From Betaproteobacteria bacterium (lineage in GTDB: Bacteria > Pseudomonadota > Gammaproteobacteria > Burkholderiales > SG8-41), in contig CANKUB010000023.1 of assembly GCA_947486575.1 (NCBI GenBank), forward strand, positions 1 to 47,199: a stretch of DNA of 47,199 nucleotides, read 5' to 3'. Positions 26,366 to 34,520 of the stretch are shown here, piece by piece. A program made the position numbers and the translations under genes. Position 1 is the stretch's first letter. The number at the start of each line of letters is the position of its first letter. The notes under the pieces are model-generated. The model was not told where the DNA came from and did not search any database. It was given only the letters and a program-made list of their open reading frames with translations.

Positions 26366-27481
26366 TTACAACACAACCTTTTGCCGTTGCCCCGTTTCAG
26401 ATGCGCGCCGGATGGCATCCAGCATGCGATGCCGCCGTACCGCGTGCTCAAAGTCCGCCTCCACTGGCGCGCTGCCGTCATTGTTACGAATAGCTTCGGC
26501 GAACTTCACCCACATCTGACCCACGTCGTATGACGGGCCGCCATTGCGGATTTCTTCGGGCACGCATTTGAAGCGCTCTGGCACTGGCAGTTCCTGCAAT
26601 GCCTTGTCGTCTTTCTTCCCGCCCATGATTTTGCGTTTGACTTCCTGCCCGGCCTCGCCGCCGCCGATCATCATCAATGTGCCTTCTGTGCCATAAATCT
26701 CGAAACGGTAGCCGCTACCATGGTACGGATGCACGCCGAGATTGGCACTGACCACCGCGCCGTTGTCGAGGCGCCCGGTGAGCATGATGTTATCGGGTGA
26801 AGTCACATCAACAAGCTTTTTGGTGTCGGTCTCGAACCACTGCGGCACCTGCGTGCTGACCACTGCGGATACCTCGGCTAGTTCGCCTGCAACCATGCAC
26901 AGCGCATCCATCGAATGACCGAAAGTAATCGTCAGTGTGTTCGCACCCAGGGTCACATCCTTTTGCCAGGTGCGATCAGAAGTGCGCGTGAGCACACCGC
27001 TGCCCATGTGTGTCATGTTGACCGAGAGCATTTTGCCGACGTAACCCTGCTGAATCAGCTCACGCATATACTGATAAGCAGGCGACGCACGCCGCTGCAA
27101 GCCGACCATGGTATGCACGTTTTTCTTGCGCGCGAGTGCGGCCATTTCCTCGGCTTCTTTGGTGTTGGCGCCGAGCGGCCATTCGCAATAAACATTCTTG
27201 CCGGCTTCCAGCGCCTCCATGGTGATTTTGTAGTGCGCGGGCACGCGCACCGCCACGAGCGCGGCTTCTACCTGCGGATCAGCGCCCATCGTTTTGACAT
27301 CGCTGTAGGCTTTTTTAACGCCGTATTTATCCGCCGCTGCCTGCGCGGTATCGGCGTGCGCGGTGCATACCGCGTAGAGATTGATCTCCGGCAATTTTTG
27401 CAGCGCAGGGCCATGCGCGCTGGGGCCCCAGCGCCCGCCAGCGCCGATGAATGCTACGCGCAACGGATCATTTTTTGACAT
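26366..27481 (-). CDS. Gfo/Idh/MocA family oxidoreductase
   Basis: A 371-residue NAD(P)-binding protein. The Rossmann segment VAFIGAGGRWGPSAHGPAL opens the chain, and the sequence continues to the interdomain CEWPLGANTKEAEEM. The canonical EKP lysine is Trp (E100-W101-P102), as in Gal80-like members. The C-terminal alpha/beta half includes NLGVHPYHGSGYRFEIYGTEG. It may act on a sugar or a dihydrodiol-type substrate, or have lost catalysis. It is 52 bp downstream of the VOC gene, separated by an AT-rich dispersed element. Confidence 0.88.
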   Translation of the reverse strand: MSKNDPLRVAFIGAGGRWGPSAHGPALQKLPEINLYAVCTAHADTAQAAADKYGVKKAYSDVKTMGADPQVEAALVAVRVPAHYKITMEALEAGKNVYCEWPLGANTKEAEEMAALARKKNVHTMVGLQRRASPAYQYMRELIQQGYVGKMLSVNMTHMGSGVLTRTSDRTWQKDVTLGANTLTITFGHSMDALCMVAGELAEVSAVVSTQVPQWFETDTKKLVDVTSPDNIMLTGRLDNGAVVSANLGVHPYHGSGYRFEIYGTEGTLMMIGGGEAGQEVKRKIMGGKKDDKALQELPVPERFKCVPEEIRNGGPSYDVGQMWVKFAEAIRNNDGSAPVEADFEHAVRRHRMLDAIRRASETGQRQKVVL

Positions 27482-27500
27482 GACTTATCTCTCCAATGGA

Positions 27501-27533
27501 TATTAAATTATTATTTAAAAACAGATAGTTAAA
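27501..27533 (-). repeat. AT-rich dispersed element, copy 4
   Basis: Minus-strand TTAACTATCTGTTTTTAAAT plus an AT tail. It starts at the VOC stop codon and ends 20 bp before the Gfo/Idh start. Confidence 0.6.
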
Positions 27534-27893
27534 TTATTTCTTCATTTCAATGAATTCGAGCTGCACGCCATCCGGCCCTTCAAAAAAACACACGCGGCGG
27601 TTGCCGGTAACCACGGTCTCTTCCAGTATGCCGATACCTTGTGCCTTGAGTTTGGCCACCACCGAATCCAGTTCATCGGTATCCATGGCAATGTGCTCCA
27701 TGCCGTAGCATTGCTCGCGCTTTTGCGTGGGGTGCAGATCGGTAATGTTCAACGACAAACCATCAAGATCAACGCGATAGCCGCCAGTGGGCGATTCGCT
27801 GGTAATTTTTGCGCCGAAAGTCTCAACATAAAATTTCGCCGTCTTTTCAGGGGTTTTAGTTTTTATATGCAGATGATTGAGTTTGATCGTCAT
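27534..27893 (-). CDS. VOC superfamily (glyoxalase-like) protein
   Basis: A 119-residue single-module vicinal-oxygen-chelate protein. Metal-type positions are H in LNHLHIKT, H in GMEHIAM and E in VQLEFIEM, consistent with a divalent metal site. The length fits a dimeric glyoxalase-like enzyme. GGGAGA lies just upstream of ATG 27893. Ligand unknown; it is adjacent to the Gfo/Idh oxidoreductase on the same strand and probably works with it. Confidence 0.85.
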   Translation of the reverse strand: MTIKLNHLHIKTKTPEKTAKFYVETFGAKITSESPTGGYRVDLDGLSLNITDLHPTQKREQCYGMEHIAMDTDELDSVVAKLKAQGIGILEETVVTGNRRVCFFEGPDGVQLEFIEMKK

Positions 27894-27922
27894 GAATATC
27901 TCCCGAATTCCATTAAAATTTT

Positions 27923-28354
27923 TTAGAACCACTTTACCAGTTCAAAGCGCCTACTTTTTCCAGTTCCTATTGTTCCCTTACCCACGCGAAACACGTTAAA
28001 GTCGCGCACGTCCACCGTCAGTATGGCACGGCAATCCGTCTCTTGCGCAAACCACACGAGTGCGGCATCGGTAAAATCAGGGTCAAGCGCAGTATAGCGG
28101 GACAGTATGTCCCCCACATCGGCGTAAGCAACCGCAGGTAAATCGAGCACTTTGCATTGCGCCCCGCTCAACCAATCGAGCAAGCGCACTTTGCCTGTCG
28201 TCGATAAAAAATAACAGGTTTCGACAACCACAGGCGCAGGCACCAGCAGTTCGCCGGAATAGTCTTCAAGAAAATCGCAGGCAGCGCGGTGCCGCTTGTC
28301 ACGTGCAATACCCAGCGCCACCAGAAAGCCAGTATCAACCAGCGCGCGATTCAC
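27923..28354 (-). CDS. vapC: PIN-domain toxin (VapC-like)
   Basis: A 143-residue predicted Mg-dependent ribonuclease. Acidic residues expected for the PIN fold are D7 (ALVDTGFLVAL), E near 44 (VVVETCYFL), and the DPDFTDAALVW and TVDVRDFNVF regions. Its ATG overlaps the antitoxin stop by ATGA, which is typical for vapBC. It would cleave RNA when the antitoxin is lost. Confidence 0.88.
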   Translation of the reverse strand: MNRALVDTGFLVALGIARDKRHRAACDFLEDYSGELLVPAPVVVETCYFLSTTGKVRLLDWLSGAQCKVLDLPAVAYADVGDILSRYTALDPDFTDAALVWFAQETDCRAILTVDVRDFNVFRVGKGTIGTGKSRRFELVKWF

Positions 28355-28620
28355 CGGCTGCGCTTACCCGTCCGGCCAGCGCTACCAGCGCTACCAAAGC
28401 GCGCACGCAACGCGGCTTTGATGTTGCCGGAGACATCGGAGCCGTTGCCTGTGTCGCCGCCGATAAAAGGATGGCGCGCAACAGTTTCAGGTTCTGCGCG
28501 CGCGCGCAGCAGCCCATCCAGCGCCTGTTTCACCGCTTCGCTTTTGGTGACCCGGCGCTTAACGCAATATTCAGCAAGTTCCTGCTCGACATGATGCGGC
28601 AGACGGACCGTTAAAGTCAT
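28351..28620 (-). CDS. vapB: Ribbon-helix-helix antitoxin (VapB/CopG-like)
   Basis: An 89-residue protein. The N-terminal MTLTVRLPHHVEQELAEYC...TKSEAVKQALDGLL segment is a ribbon-helix-helix DNA-binding domain. The Gly/Ser/Arg-rich C-terminal tail is likely disordered and toxin-binding. It is translated just before vapC. A 10-bp inverted repeat operator lies 13 bp upstream, supporting autorepression. Confidence 0.87.
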   Translation of the reverse strand: MTLTVRLPHHVEQELAEYCVKRRVTKSEAVKQALDGLLRARAEPETVARHPFIGGDTGNGSDVSGNIKAALRARFGSAGSAGRTGKRSR

Positions 28621-28633
28621 GGTGCTGCTCCGA

Positions 28634-28663
28634 TGTAATACAACTATACCTCATTGTATTACA
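28634..28663 (-). promoter_or_regulatory. VapB operator: perfect 10-bp inverted repeat
   Basis: Arms TGTAATACAA (28634-28643) and TTGTATTACA (28654-28663) are exact complements, spaced 10 bp apart, so the centres lie 20 bp apart, two helical turns. On the minus strand TATAGT, a -10-like hexamer, lies in the spacer. The position upstream of vapB suggests autoregulation by the antitoxin. Confidence 0.75.
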
Positions 28664-28736
28664 ACAAACCCGGACTACCAAGATAGCACTTGGATTGCAT
28701 TCAAATCAGCGCGGATTGAATATCATCTCAATTTGC

Positions 28737-28754
28737 AACCATTTGTTTTTAAAG
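28737..28754 (+). repeat. AT-rich dispersed element, copy 5 (partial)
   Basis: AACCATTTGTTTTTAAAG, just beyond the stop of the Bug gene that ends at 28763. It is on the opposite strand to the local genes. Confidence 0.5.
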
Positions 28755-28762
28755 CACTTTTG

Positions 28763-29791
28763 TCATTCAGGCTTGATGCCGCCCACCCGAATAATCGACT
28801 GAAACCGTAAGTATTCCTCCTGCATGTGGCGCATAAAGCCATCCGGCGTGCTGTCCGGCGTGGATTCCGCGCCCTGATTCACAAAGCGCGTGCGCAACGC
28901 GGTCTTGCGCAGTGCGCGCGCGATGTCGCTATGCAACTGCTCGACCACACGGCGCGGCGTGCCCTTGGGCGCGACGATGCCCGACCAACTATCGAATTGC
29001 GCTTCGGGCAAACCCACTTCCGCTATGGCCGGCACATTCGGCAGCGCCGGGCTGCGCTGCGGCGTCATCACCGCCAGCGCACGCAGGCGGCCTTCGCGCA
29101 CCGGCCCCAGCGCGGCGGGCAGTGTATAGATCGCGTAATGCACGCGGCCCAGCGCCATCTCGACAAATGAATCTGTGGCCATTCTGAATGGCACGTGCAC
29201 GGCGTCGATGCCCAGTGCGCGTGAAAATACTTCTGCTGCAAGATGCGACGCCGAACCGATACCCAGCGACGCATAGTTCAGTTCGCCCGGACGCACCCTT
29301 GCATAGGTGACAAATTCGCGTGCAGTCGTCACCGGCAGCGTGCGCGTCACCGCCAACACATTGGTAATCGATGCTACGTGGGCCACGCCAACAATATCAC
29401 CCAGTGCCCGGTACGGTGGCGTCTCGCGCATCAATTCTGTGATCAGACGCGTGACGCCTATCATACCCAGCGTATAACCATCCGCATTCGCGCGCGACAC
29501 GCGGGTGTTGCCTATCAACCCGCCCGCACCGGGACGGTTTTCGATCAACACTCTGCGCTGATAATGGGTTTCGAGATCATCGGCCAGAAGACGCGCAAAA
29601 AAATCGTCCGCCGCGCCCACGGAAGACGCTACGATGATACGTATAGGCTTCACCGGAAACTCGGCCAGTGAATCAAAGGGGACTGCGAAACTTTGCCCCA
29701 CTGCGTACACAAAACCCCACGCGCACAAGACAAAATGGACAAAGTGCTGCAAGCTGCGCATCAGGATGCGCTGGCAGGAGACAGGTAACAT
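28763..29791 (-). CDS. Bug/TctC family periplasmic solute-binding protein
   Basis: A 342-residue orphan Bug protein, somewhat divergent: the mature part starts FPVKPIRIIVASSVGAADDFFAR, with ENRPGAGGLIGN and HVPFRMATDSFVEM in place of the more common HVPYKG. The signal peptide lies within MRSLQHFVHFVLCAWGFVYAVGQSF. Start is uncertain: ATG 29791 and ATG 29761 are both possible and neither has a clear ribosome site. The gene is divergent from the flavin monooxygenase (214-bp gap). Confidence 0.87.
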   Translation of the reverse strand: MLPVSCQRILMRSLQHFVHFVLCAWGFVYAVGQSFAVPFDSLAEFPVKPIRIIVASSVGAADDFFARLLADDLETHYQRRVLIENRPGAGGLIGNTRVSRANADGYTLGMIGVTRLITELMRETPPYRALGDIVGVAHVASITNVLAVTRTLPVTTAREFVTYARVRPGELNYASLGIGSASHLAAEVFSRALGIDAVHVPFRMATDSFVEMALGRVHYAIYTLPAALGPVREGRLRALAVMTPQRSPALPNVPAIAEVGLPEAQFDSWSGIVAPKGTPRRVVEQLHSDIARALRKTALRTRFVNQGAESTPDSTPDGFMRHMQEEYLRFQSIIRVGGIKPE

Positions 29792-30005
29792 GGCTACGAC
29801 ATCAAGGAAGGTAGTTGAGGCATCGGGGCTTGCGAAGCAGCGAGCATTAAGCACCAAATACGCGGGTGCCGCAACCCGGCTTGACGAAACTTCACGCGAT
29901 TGACCGTTTGTCTGTCGAGGGATAAATTGCCATTTTAGTAAAGCATGCGGTTTGCAAGAATCCATATTCCGTATCTGAACTCAACCTACACCCCAGAGAA
30001 TACAC

Positions 30006-31781
30006 ATGAACTACGTCAAAGATTCCGTTTTGGCCGATAGCGCCGTCGCAAACGAGGCGTCACTGGTGCAGCAATGGCTCGGCTCGCTGGAGACGGCTCT
30101 TCGCGATGGCAACAAATCAGCAATCGCCAAACTGTTTGTAGCCGACAGCCATTGGCGTGATCTGCTGGCGTTCACCTGGGATCTCACTCCGCAACTAGGC
30201 ATGGATCAGATTGCTGCTGCCATGGTCAAAGCACAGCCTGTCGTTAAGGCACACGACTTTGTGATCGCAGAAAACCGTACCCCGCCCCGGCGAACTCGCC
30301 GGCATGGCATTGATGTTATTGAAGCAATATTCGATTTCGAAACCAATGTGGGTCGCGGCAATGGCGTCATCAGGTTACTTGCAGATCAGCCTGCGAAAGC
30401 GTGGGTTTTGCTGACTGCGCTTGATTCGTTGAAGGGCTTCGAGGAAAAAACCGGTCGACTGCAACCCAAGGGTGAACCGTACTCGCGTGATTTTGGCGGC
30501 GGCAACTGGCTGGACCATCGCACCAAGCATCAAGCCTATCTCGACCGCGATCCGGTGGTGCTGGTAGTCGGTGGCGGGCAGGCGGGGTTGTCTATCGCGG
30601 CCCGGCTCGGGCAGCTTGACATCGATACGCTGGTGGTCGACAAGCATGAGCGCATTGGCGACAACTGGCGCAAGCGCTACCACTCACTGGCGCTGCATAA
30701 CCAGATTCAGGTAAACCATCTGCCTTACATGCCTTTCCCGCCAACCTGGCCGAAGTACATCCCCAAAGATATGCTCGCCAACTGGTTTGAAGCATACGCC
30801 TGGGCGATGCAGCTCAATTTCTGGAGCGGCACGGAATTTACCGGCGGCACTTACGATGTCGCCGCCAAGCGCTGGCAGGTAGTGGTGCGCCGGGCAGATG
30901 GCTCCGAGCGCACCCTGACCCCGCGTCATGTCATCTTCGCCAACGGGGTTAGCGGCCTTCCGCGTATGCCCGCGCTGCCGGGACTGGAGAATTTTGCGGG
31001 GCAAGTGATGCACTCACATAGCTTCACCAATGGCGCCGCGTGGCGCGGCAAAAAGGCGCTGGTTCTGGGTACCGGCAACAGCGCGCACGACGTGGCCCAG
31101 GATCTGCATAGTCACGGCGTAGCCACCAGCATCATTCAGCGCGGCTCGACCACCGTGGTGAGCGTTGATCCGAGTGCAAAGCTCAACTATGCGCTCTACG
31201 ACGAGATACCTTGCCTGGAGGACGGCGATCTGATCGCTACAGCGTCAACCTATCCGCTGATTGTAAAAGGCTATCAACTCGCTGTTGAAAAGATGGAGCA
31301 GTTGGACAAAGACCTGATCGCCGGCCTGATTGCGCGCGGCTTCAAGTACGATCTGGGCGAGGACAAAACTGGCCATCAAATGAAGTATCGTCGGCGTGGT
31401 GGCGGATATTACCTGGACGTGGGTTGTGCCGGACTGATTATCAAAGGAGACGTCGGGCTGCTGCAATTTGATCAGATCGAGCGCTTCGAAGCGGAAGGTG
31501 CGCGGCTCAAGGATGGCACGCTGCAAAAGGCTGATCTGCTGGTGCTGGCCACCGGCTATCACACACAGCGGGAACTGGTACGTCGCCTGCTGGGTGACGC
31601 TATCGCAGAGCGCGTCGGCGAAATCTGGGGCTTTGGCGCGGATGGCGAAATGGCAAACATGTGGAAGCGCACGCCGCAGCAGGGCCTGTGGTTCATGGCA
31701 GGCAGCCTTGCGCAATGCCGTATCTACTCGAAATACCTGGCCCTGCAAATCAAGGCACTGGAAGAAGGCCTTATTCCCTAG
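30006..31781 (+). CDS. Flavin-dependent monooxygenase with N-terminal NTF2-like domain
   Basis: A 591-residue protein. Residues 20-150 look like a SnoaL/NTF2-like domain (LGSLETALRDGNKSAIAKLF... segment). From about 185 an FMO-type flavoprotein follows: VVGGGQAGLSIA (FAD), RIGDNWRKRYHSLALH, FANGVSGLP, a second nucleotide motif VLGTGNSAHDVA (NADPH) and a late VLATGYHTQ. It is likely to hydroxylate or perform Baeyer-Villiger chemistry on a small organic substrate. The NTF2 domain may bind substrate or dimerise; the pairing occurs in related bacterial proteins. Confidence 0.88.
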   Translation: MNYVKDSVLADSAVANEASLVQQWLGSLETALRDGNKSAIAKLFVADSHWRDLLAFTWDLTPQLGMDQIAAAMVKAQPVVKAHDFVIAENRTPPRRTRRHGIDVIEAIFDFETNVGRGNGVIRLLADQPAKAWVLLTALDSLKGFEEKTGRLQPKGEPYSRDFGGGNWLDHRTKHQAYLDRDPVVLVVGGGQAGLSIAARLGQLDIDTLVVDKHERIGDNWRKRYHSLALHNQIQVNHLPYMPFPPTWPKYIPKDMLANWFEAYAWAMQLNFWSGTEFTGGTYDVAAKRWQVVVRRADGSERTLTPRHVIFANGVSGLPRMPALPGLENFAGQVMHSHSFTNGAAWRGKKALVLGTGNSAHDVAQDLHSHGVATSIIQRGSTTVVSVDPSAKLNYALYDEIPCLEDGDLIATASTYPLIVKGYQLAVEKMEQLDKDLIAGLIARGFKYDLGEDKTGHQMKYRRRGGGYYLDVGCAGLIIKGDVGLLQFDQIERFEAEGARLKDGTLQKADLLVLATGYHTQRELVRRLLGDAIAERVGEIWGFGADGEMANMWKRTPQQGLWFMAGSLAQCRIYSKYLALQIKALEEGLIP

Positions 31782-31908
31782 CCGTAAAGTGCGGCTGATG
31801 TTATCGCTTACCTCTCACAAGAGGCCGCAAGTGGATACCTCAGCATCTCAGAATGCACACAGCCAGTCATGGCCCTTGAATTGAAATAAGCCGTCAAAAT
31901 GTCCATAA

Positions 31909-31937
31909 GTAACTATTTTTATTGGTTTTTTTAAAAA
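31909..31937 (+). repeat. AT-rich dispersed element, copy 6
   Basis: GTAACTATTTTTATTGG followed by a T-run and A-run that form a GGTTTTT/AAAAACC inverted repeat. Starts 58 bp before dut, same direction. Confidence 0.55.
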
Positions 31938-31966
31938 CCCATTGAAAGTCGTAACGCCCTCACCTC

Positions 31967-32416
31967 ATGAAAAAAATCAACGTAAAAATTCTTGATGCAC
32001 GCCTAAGAGATCAAATGCCGCAATACGCTACGCCCGGTTCAGCGGGCCTTGATTTGCGCGCCTGCGTCAACAATCCTCTGACGTTGAATCCCGGTCAATG
32101 CGAGCTAATTCCCGCGGGTATTGCAATTCATATTGCCGATCCCGGCTATGCTGCCGTAATCCTGCCGCGCTCCGGGCTTGGCCACAAACACGGCATTGTG
32201 CTGGGCAATCTGGTCGGTCTGATTGACTCGGATTATCAGGGTCAGCTATTTGTATCGACGTGGAATCGCGGAACCGCACTCTTTGTGATTAACCCAATGG
32301 AGCGGCTGGCGCAGTTGGTGGTCATTCCCGTGGCGCAGGTTGAATTCAATGTCGTGGATGAGTTCGGCGCATCGGATCGTGGTGCGGGCGGCTTTGGCAG
32401 CACCGGCAAGGCATAG
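31967..32416 (+). CDS. dut: Deoxyuridine triphosphatase
   Basis: A 149-residue trimeric dUTPase hydrolysing dUTP to dUMP. All five motifs are seen: [38 protein letters not shown] and [10 protein letters not shown]. It keeps dUTP low and supplies dUMP for dTMP. It is a housekeeping gene with its own upstream region, and it ends 14 bp from the convergent chlorite-dismutase gene. Confidence 0.97.
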   Translation: MKKINVKILDARLRDQMPQYATPGSAGLDLRACVNNPLTLNPGQCELIPAGIAIHIADPGYAAVILPRSGLGHKHGIVLGNLVGLIDSDYQGQLFVSTWNRGTALFVINPMERLAQLVVIPVAQVEFNVVDEFGASDRGAGGFGSTGKA

Positions 32417-32429
32417 CCGCTTACTCGCA

Positions 32430-32984
32430 CTACGCCAGGCGCAATCGGATATCCATCTCGCGGTCAACGTATTGCCATTCCGGCGATGCACGCAGCGCCT
32501 TCAGCATCTCGTCAAATGCAGCCATATCCGCTTCAGCAAATTCGAACCACGTAATAAAATCAAAGGGTTCATCCGGCCCCAAATCACGGCAATGATGCAG
32601 ACGCCGCGCAATCGCTGGCAGATAGTTCATTCCGATAGCGATATGCCGGGATTGGTCTTCAAATATTTTGCGCCGCTCATCCTGAGTCAATGCCCACCAG
32701 TCGACCGATTTGCGTAGCGGTATCATCGCCGCACACGTGGATTGTGGCCGTCCCAAACCCTGCTGCTTTGCTACGAGATTCTCTTTCTCTTCGCGCGTCA
32801 CATAACGTTCATTACTGGTGATACCACGCAGCACCCACCGTCGCGCTTGCGTTTGACAGGTATCGCCCTCCAATACATCAATCGCTCGCGCAGTCGCCAG
32901 TGGCTCGCCGGCCAACGTGTTCATGCTCAGCACCTGCCAGCGCCCGGCATCACCACCGGCAAATCCAAACAGCCTTGTTGTCAT
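32430..32984 (-). CDS. cld: Chlorite dismutase family protein, short (dimeric) type
   Basis: A 184-residue heme protein of the short-lineage chlorite dismutase type known from Nitrobacter. The proximal His is H114 (QSRHIAIG) and the distal Arg needed for chlorite breakdown is R127 (YLPAIARRL), the same numbering I recall for the Nitrobacter enzyme. The RGITSNERY, RKSVDWWALT, PFDFITWFEF and terminal VDREMDIRL segments are all present. No signal peptide is seen, so it is cytoplasmic. It is last in the nitrate cluster, 93 bp after nrtA. Assimilatory nitrate reductase can reduce chlorate to toxic chlorite, so a protective role is plausible but inferred. Confidence 0.9.
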   Translation of the reverse strand: MTTRLFGFAGGDAGRWQVLSMNTLAGEPLATARAIDVLEGDTCQTQARRWVLRGITSNERYVTREEKENLVAKQQGLGRPQSTCAAMIPLRKSVDWWALTQDERRKIFEDQSRHIAIGMNYLPAIARRLHHCRDLGPDEPFDFITWFEFAEADMAAFDEMLKALRASPEWQYVDREMDIRLRLA

Positions 32985-33077
32985 GTTTAGCGCCTGCTTT
33001 TCATGTTGCGTGGGCTTCGGGATGCCCTAACTTGCGCCGCCCTTGCACAAGAACCCAGTGCGAGGGCGGCAGCCTGT

Positions 33078-34355
33078 TTACGCCACCTTGATCTTGAAGT
33101 TGCTCGCGTAGACCGCTGGGTTTTTGCCGTCCCATACCACGCCGTCCATAAACTTGGATGAGCGCATCGGGTCTTTGGGCACGCTAACCTTGACCTGTGA
33201 CGCTGCTTCCTTATAGATATCAATTTTGTTGATCTGCTTGGCAACGGCGAGGTAGTCCGGATCCGACTTCATCAACCCCCAGCGTTTATGCTGTGTCAGG
33301 AACCACATACCGTCTGACAAATACGGGAAATTCACCGCGCCGTCGTTGAAAAATTTCATGTGGTTGGGATCGTCCCAAGTCTTGCCGAGGCCATTTTGAT
33401 AGCGGCCCAGAATGCGTTGGTTGATCACATCCACCGCCGTATTGACGTAAGCCGTGTTCGATACGACTTCAGCCATCTTCATACGATTCGACAAGGATGC
33501 GTCAATCCAGCGGCTCGCATCGAGTACCGCCATGGTCATGGCCCGCGCGGTGTTCGGATATTTTTTTGTAAATTCGTCAGTGCAGCCCAACACTTTCTCT
33601 GGATGATCTTTCCAGATGTCCTGCGTGGTAATGGCGGTAATGCCGATGCCATCAGCAATAGCGCGGTGGTTCCATGGCTCGCCGACGCAGTAGCCATCCA
33701 TGTTGCCGATGCGCATATTGGCGACCATTTGCGGTGGTGGCACAGTAATAATTTTGGCATCCTTTAGCGGGTTAATGCCCGCCGCCGCCAACCAGTAATA
33801 CAGCCACATGGCGTGGGTGCCCGTGGGAAATGTCTGCGCGAAGGTGTACTCGCGTTTCTCAGCGCCCATCAGTTTGGCCAGCCCCGCGCCATCCACAGCC
33901 CCCTTGTCGGCAATTTTTTTCGACAGCGTGATCGCCTGCCCATTGTGATTCAGGTTCATCAACACGGCCATATCCTTGCGCGGCCCGCCGTTGCCCAAAT
34001 GCACGCCATAGATCAGCCCGTAGAGCACATGCGCAGCATCCAGCTCGCCGTTCACCAGCTTGTCGCGCACACCTGCCCAAGACGATTCCTTGGTCGGGAT
34101 GATTTTGATGCCGTATTTTTCGTCGAACTTCATTACCGAAGCCATCACCACCGACGCGCAATCGGTGAGCGGGATGAAACCGATTTTCACTTCTTTTTTC
34201 TCAGGTGCATCAGAGCCTTGCGCCCACGCCGCCTGACGCACGCCGGGCGCTACCAGACTCATGATACCCACCGCTGCCGCTTGCTTGATAAATTTGCGGC
34301 GTGTGCTGCGCGCTCCATCCAGCGGGGAAGATCTTTGGGATACGCGATTGTCCAT
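33078..34355 (-). CDS. nrtA: NrtA/CmpA-type nitrate-binding protein with Tat signal
   Basis: A 425-residue protein. The Tat signal is STRRKFIKQA (R19-R20) with an AWA-Q type cleavage site near 44. The binding domain has IGFIPLTDCASVVMA, TFPTGTHAMWLYYWLAAAGINP and GNMDGYCVGEPWNHRA, all typical of nitrate/bicarbonate binders. The start ATG 34355 has GGAGAA upstream; a longer frame exists but lacks a site. No nrtBC permease or ATPase gene is in the window, and uptake is probably by NarK, so this may be a sensor partner of NasT rather than an ABC component. Transcription is probably attenuated: a terminator and two hexaloop hairpins precede it. Confidence 0.9.
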   Translation of the reverse strand: MDNRVSQRSSPLDGARSTRRKFIKQAAAVGIMSLVAPGVRQAAWAQGSDAPEKKEVKIGFIPLTDCASVVMASVMKFDEKYGIKIIPTKESSWAGVRDKLVNGELDAAHVLYGLIYGVHLGNGGPRKDMAVLMNLNHNGQAITLSKKIADKGAVDGAGLAKLMGAEKREYTFAQTFPTGTHAMWLYYWLAAAGINPLKDAKIITVPPPQMVANMRIGNMDGYCVGEPWNHRAIADGIGITAITTQDIWKDHPEKVLGCTDEFTKKYPNTARAMTMAVLDASRWIDASLSNRMKMAEVVSNTAYVNTAVDVINQRILGRYQNGLGKTWDDPNHMKFFNDGAVNFPYLSDGMWFLTQHKRWGLMKSDPDYLAVAKQINKIDIYKEAASQVKVSVPKDPMRSSKFMDGVVWDGKNPAVYASNFKIKVA

Positions 34356-34385
34356 GGTGTTCTCCAATTTCCAGTCATCAACACA

Positions 34386-34439
34386 AAACAAAAAAGGGCA
34401 TTCATTCGCGGCGCACAACTTCGCCACGCATGAACCCCC
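34386..34439 (-). terminator. Intrinsic terminator (attenuator) in the nrtA leader
   Basis: Minus strand: arms GGG..TTCAT..GGCG and CGCC..ATGAA..CCC enclose an 8-nt loop (AAGTTGTG), followed at once by TTTTTTGTTTTG. The U-tract ends about 30 nt before the nrtA ATG, so it sits inside the leader and not after a gene. This placement indicates attenuation. Confidence 0.8.
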
Positions 34440-34450
34440 TTGTCCTTGAC

Positions 34451-34488
34451 CAGACCGCCGTTGGCCTGCTCTACAACGCTATCGAGCA
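34451..34488 (-). promoter_or_regulatory. Two ANTAR-type hexaloop hairpins before the terminator
   Basis: Minus strand hairpin P1 (34488-34467): TGCTC/GAGCA stem, one mismatch, then loop AGCGTT. Hairpin P2 (34468-34451): CAGGCC/GGTCTG stem (one G-U), loop AACGGC. P1 and P2 share two bases at the join. Both loops are hexamers with A at position 1 and G at position 4, the signature reported for ANTAR-protein RNA targets. P2 ends 11 nt before the terminator stem. NasT, an ANTAR protein, is encoded directly upstream. Confidence 0.7.
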
Positions 34489-34501
34489 AGTCGCATGCCA
34501 A
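34485..34501 (-). promoter_or_regulatory. Sigma-54-like -24/-12 promoter upstream of nrtA
   Basis: Minus strand TTGGCATGCGACTTGCT. GG and GC are separated by exactly 10 nt as in TGGCAC-N5-TTGCA, with one difference in the first block. Its +1 would fall near 34474, inside hairpin P1, so this promoter would not transcribe all of P1. It competes with the -10 at 34521-34526 as the leader promoter; nitrogen-regulated sigma-54 control fits the genes. Confidence 0.5.
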
Positions 34502-34520
34502 TCGAGAGAATATCGAAAAA

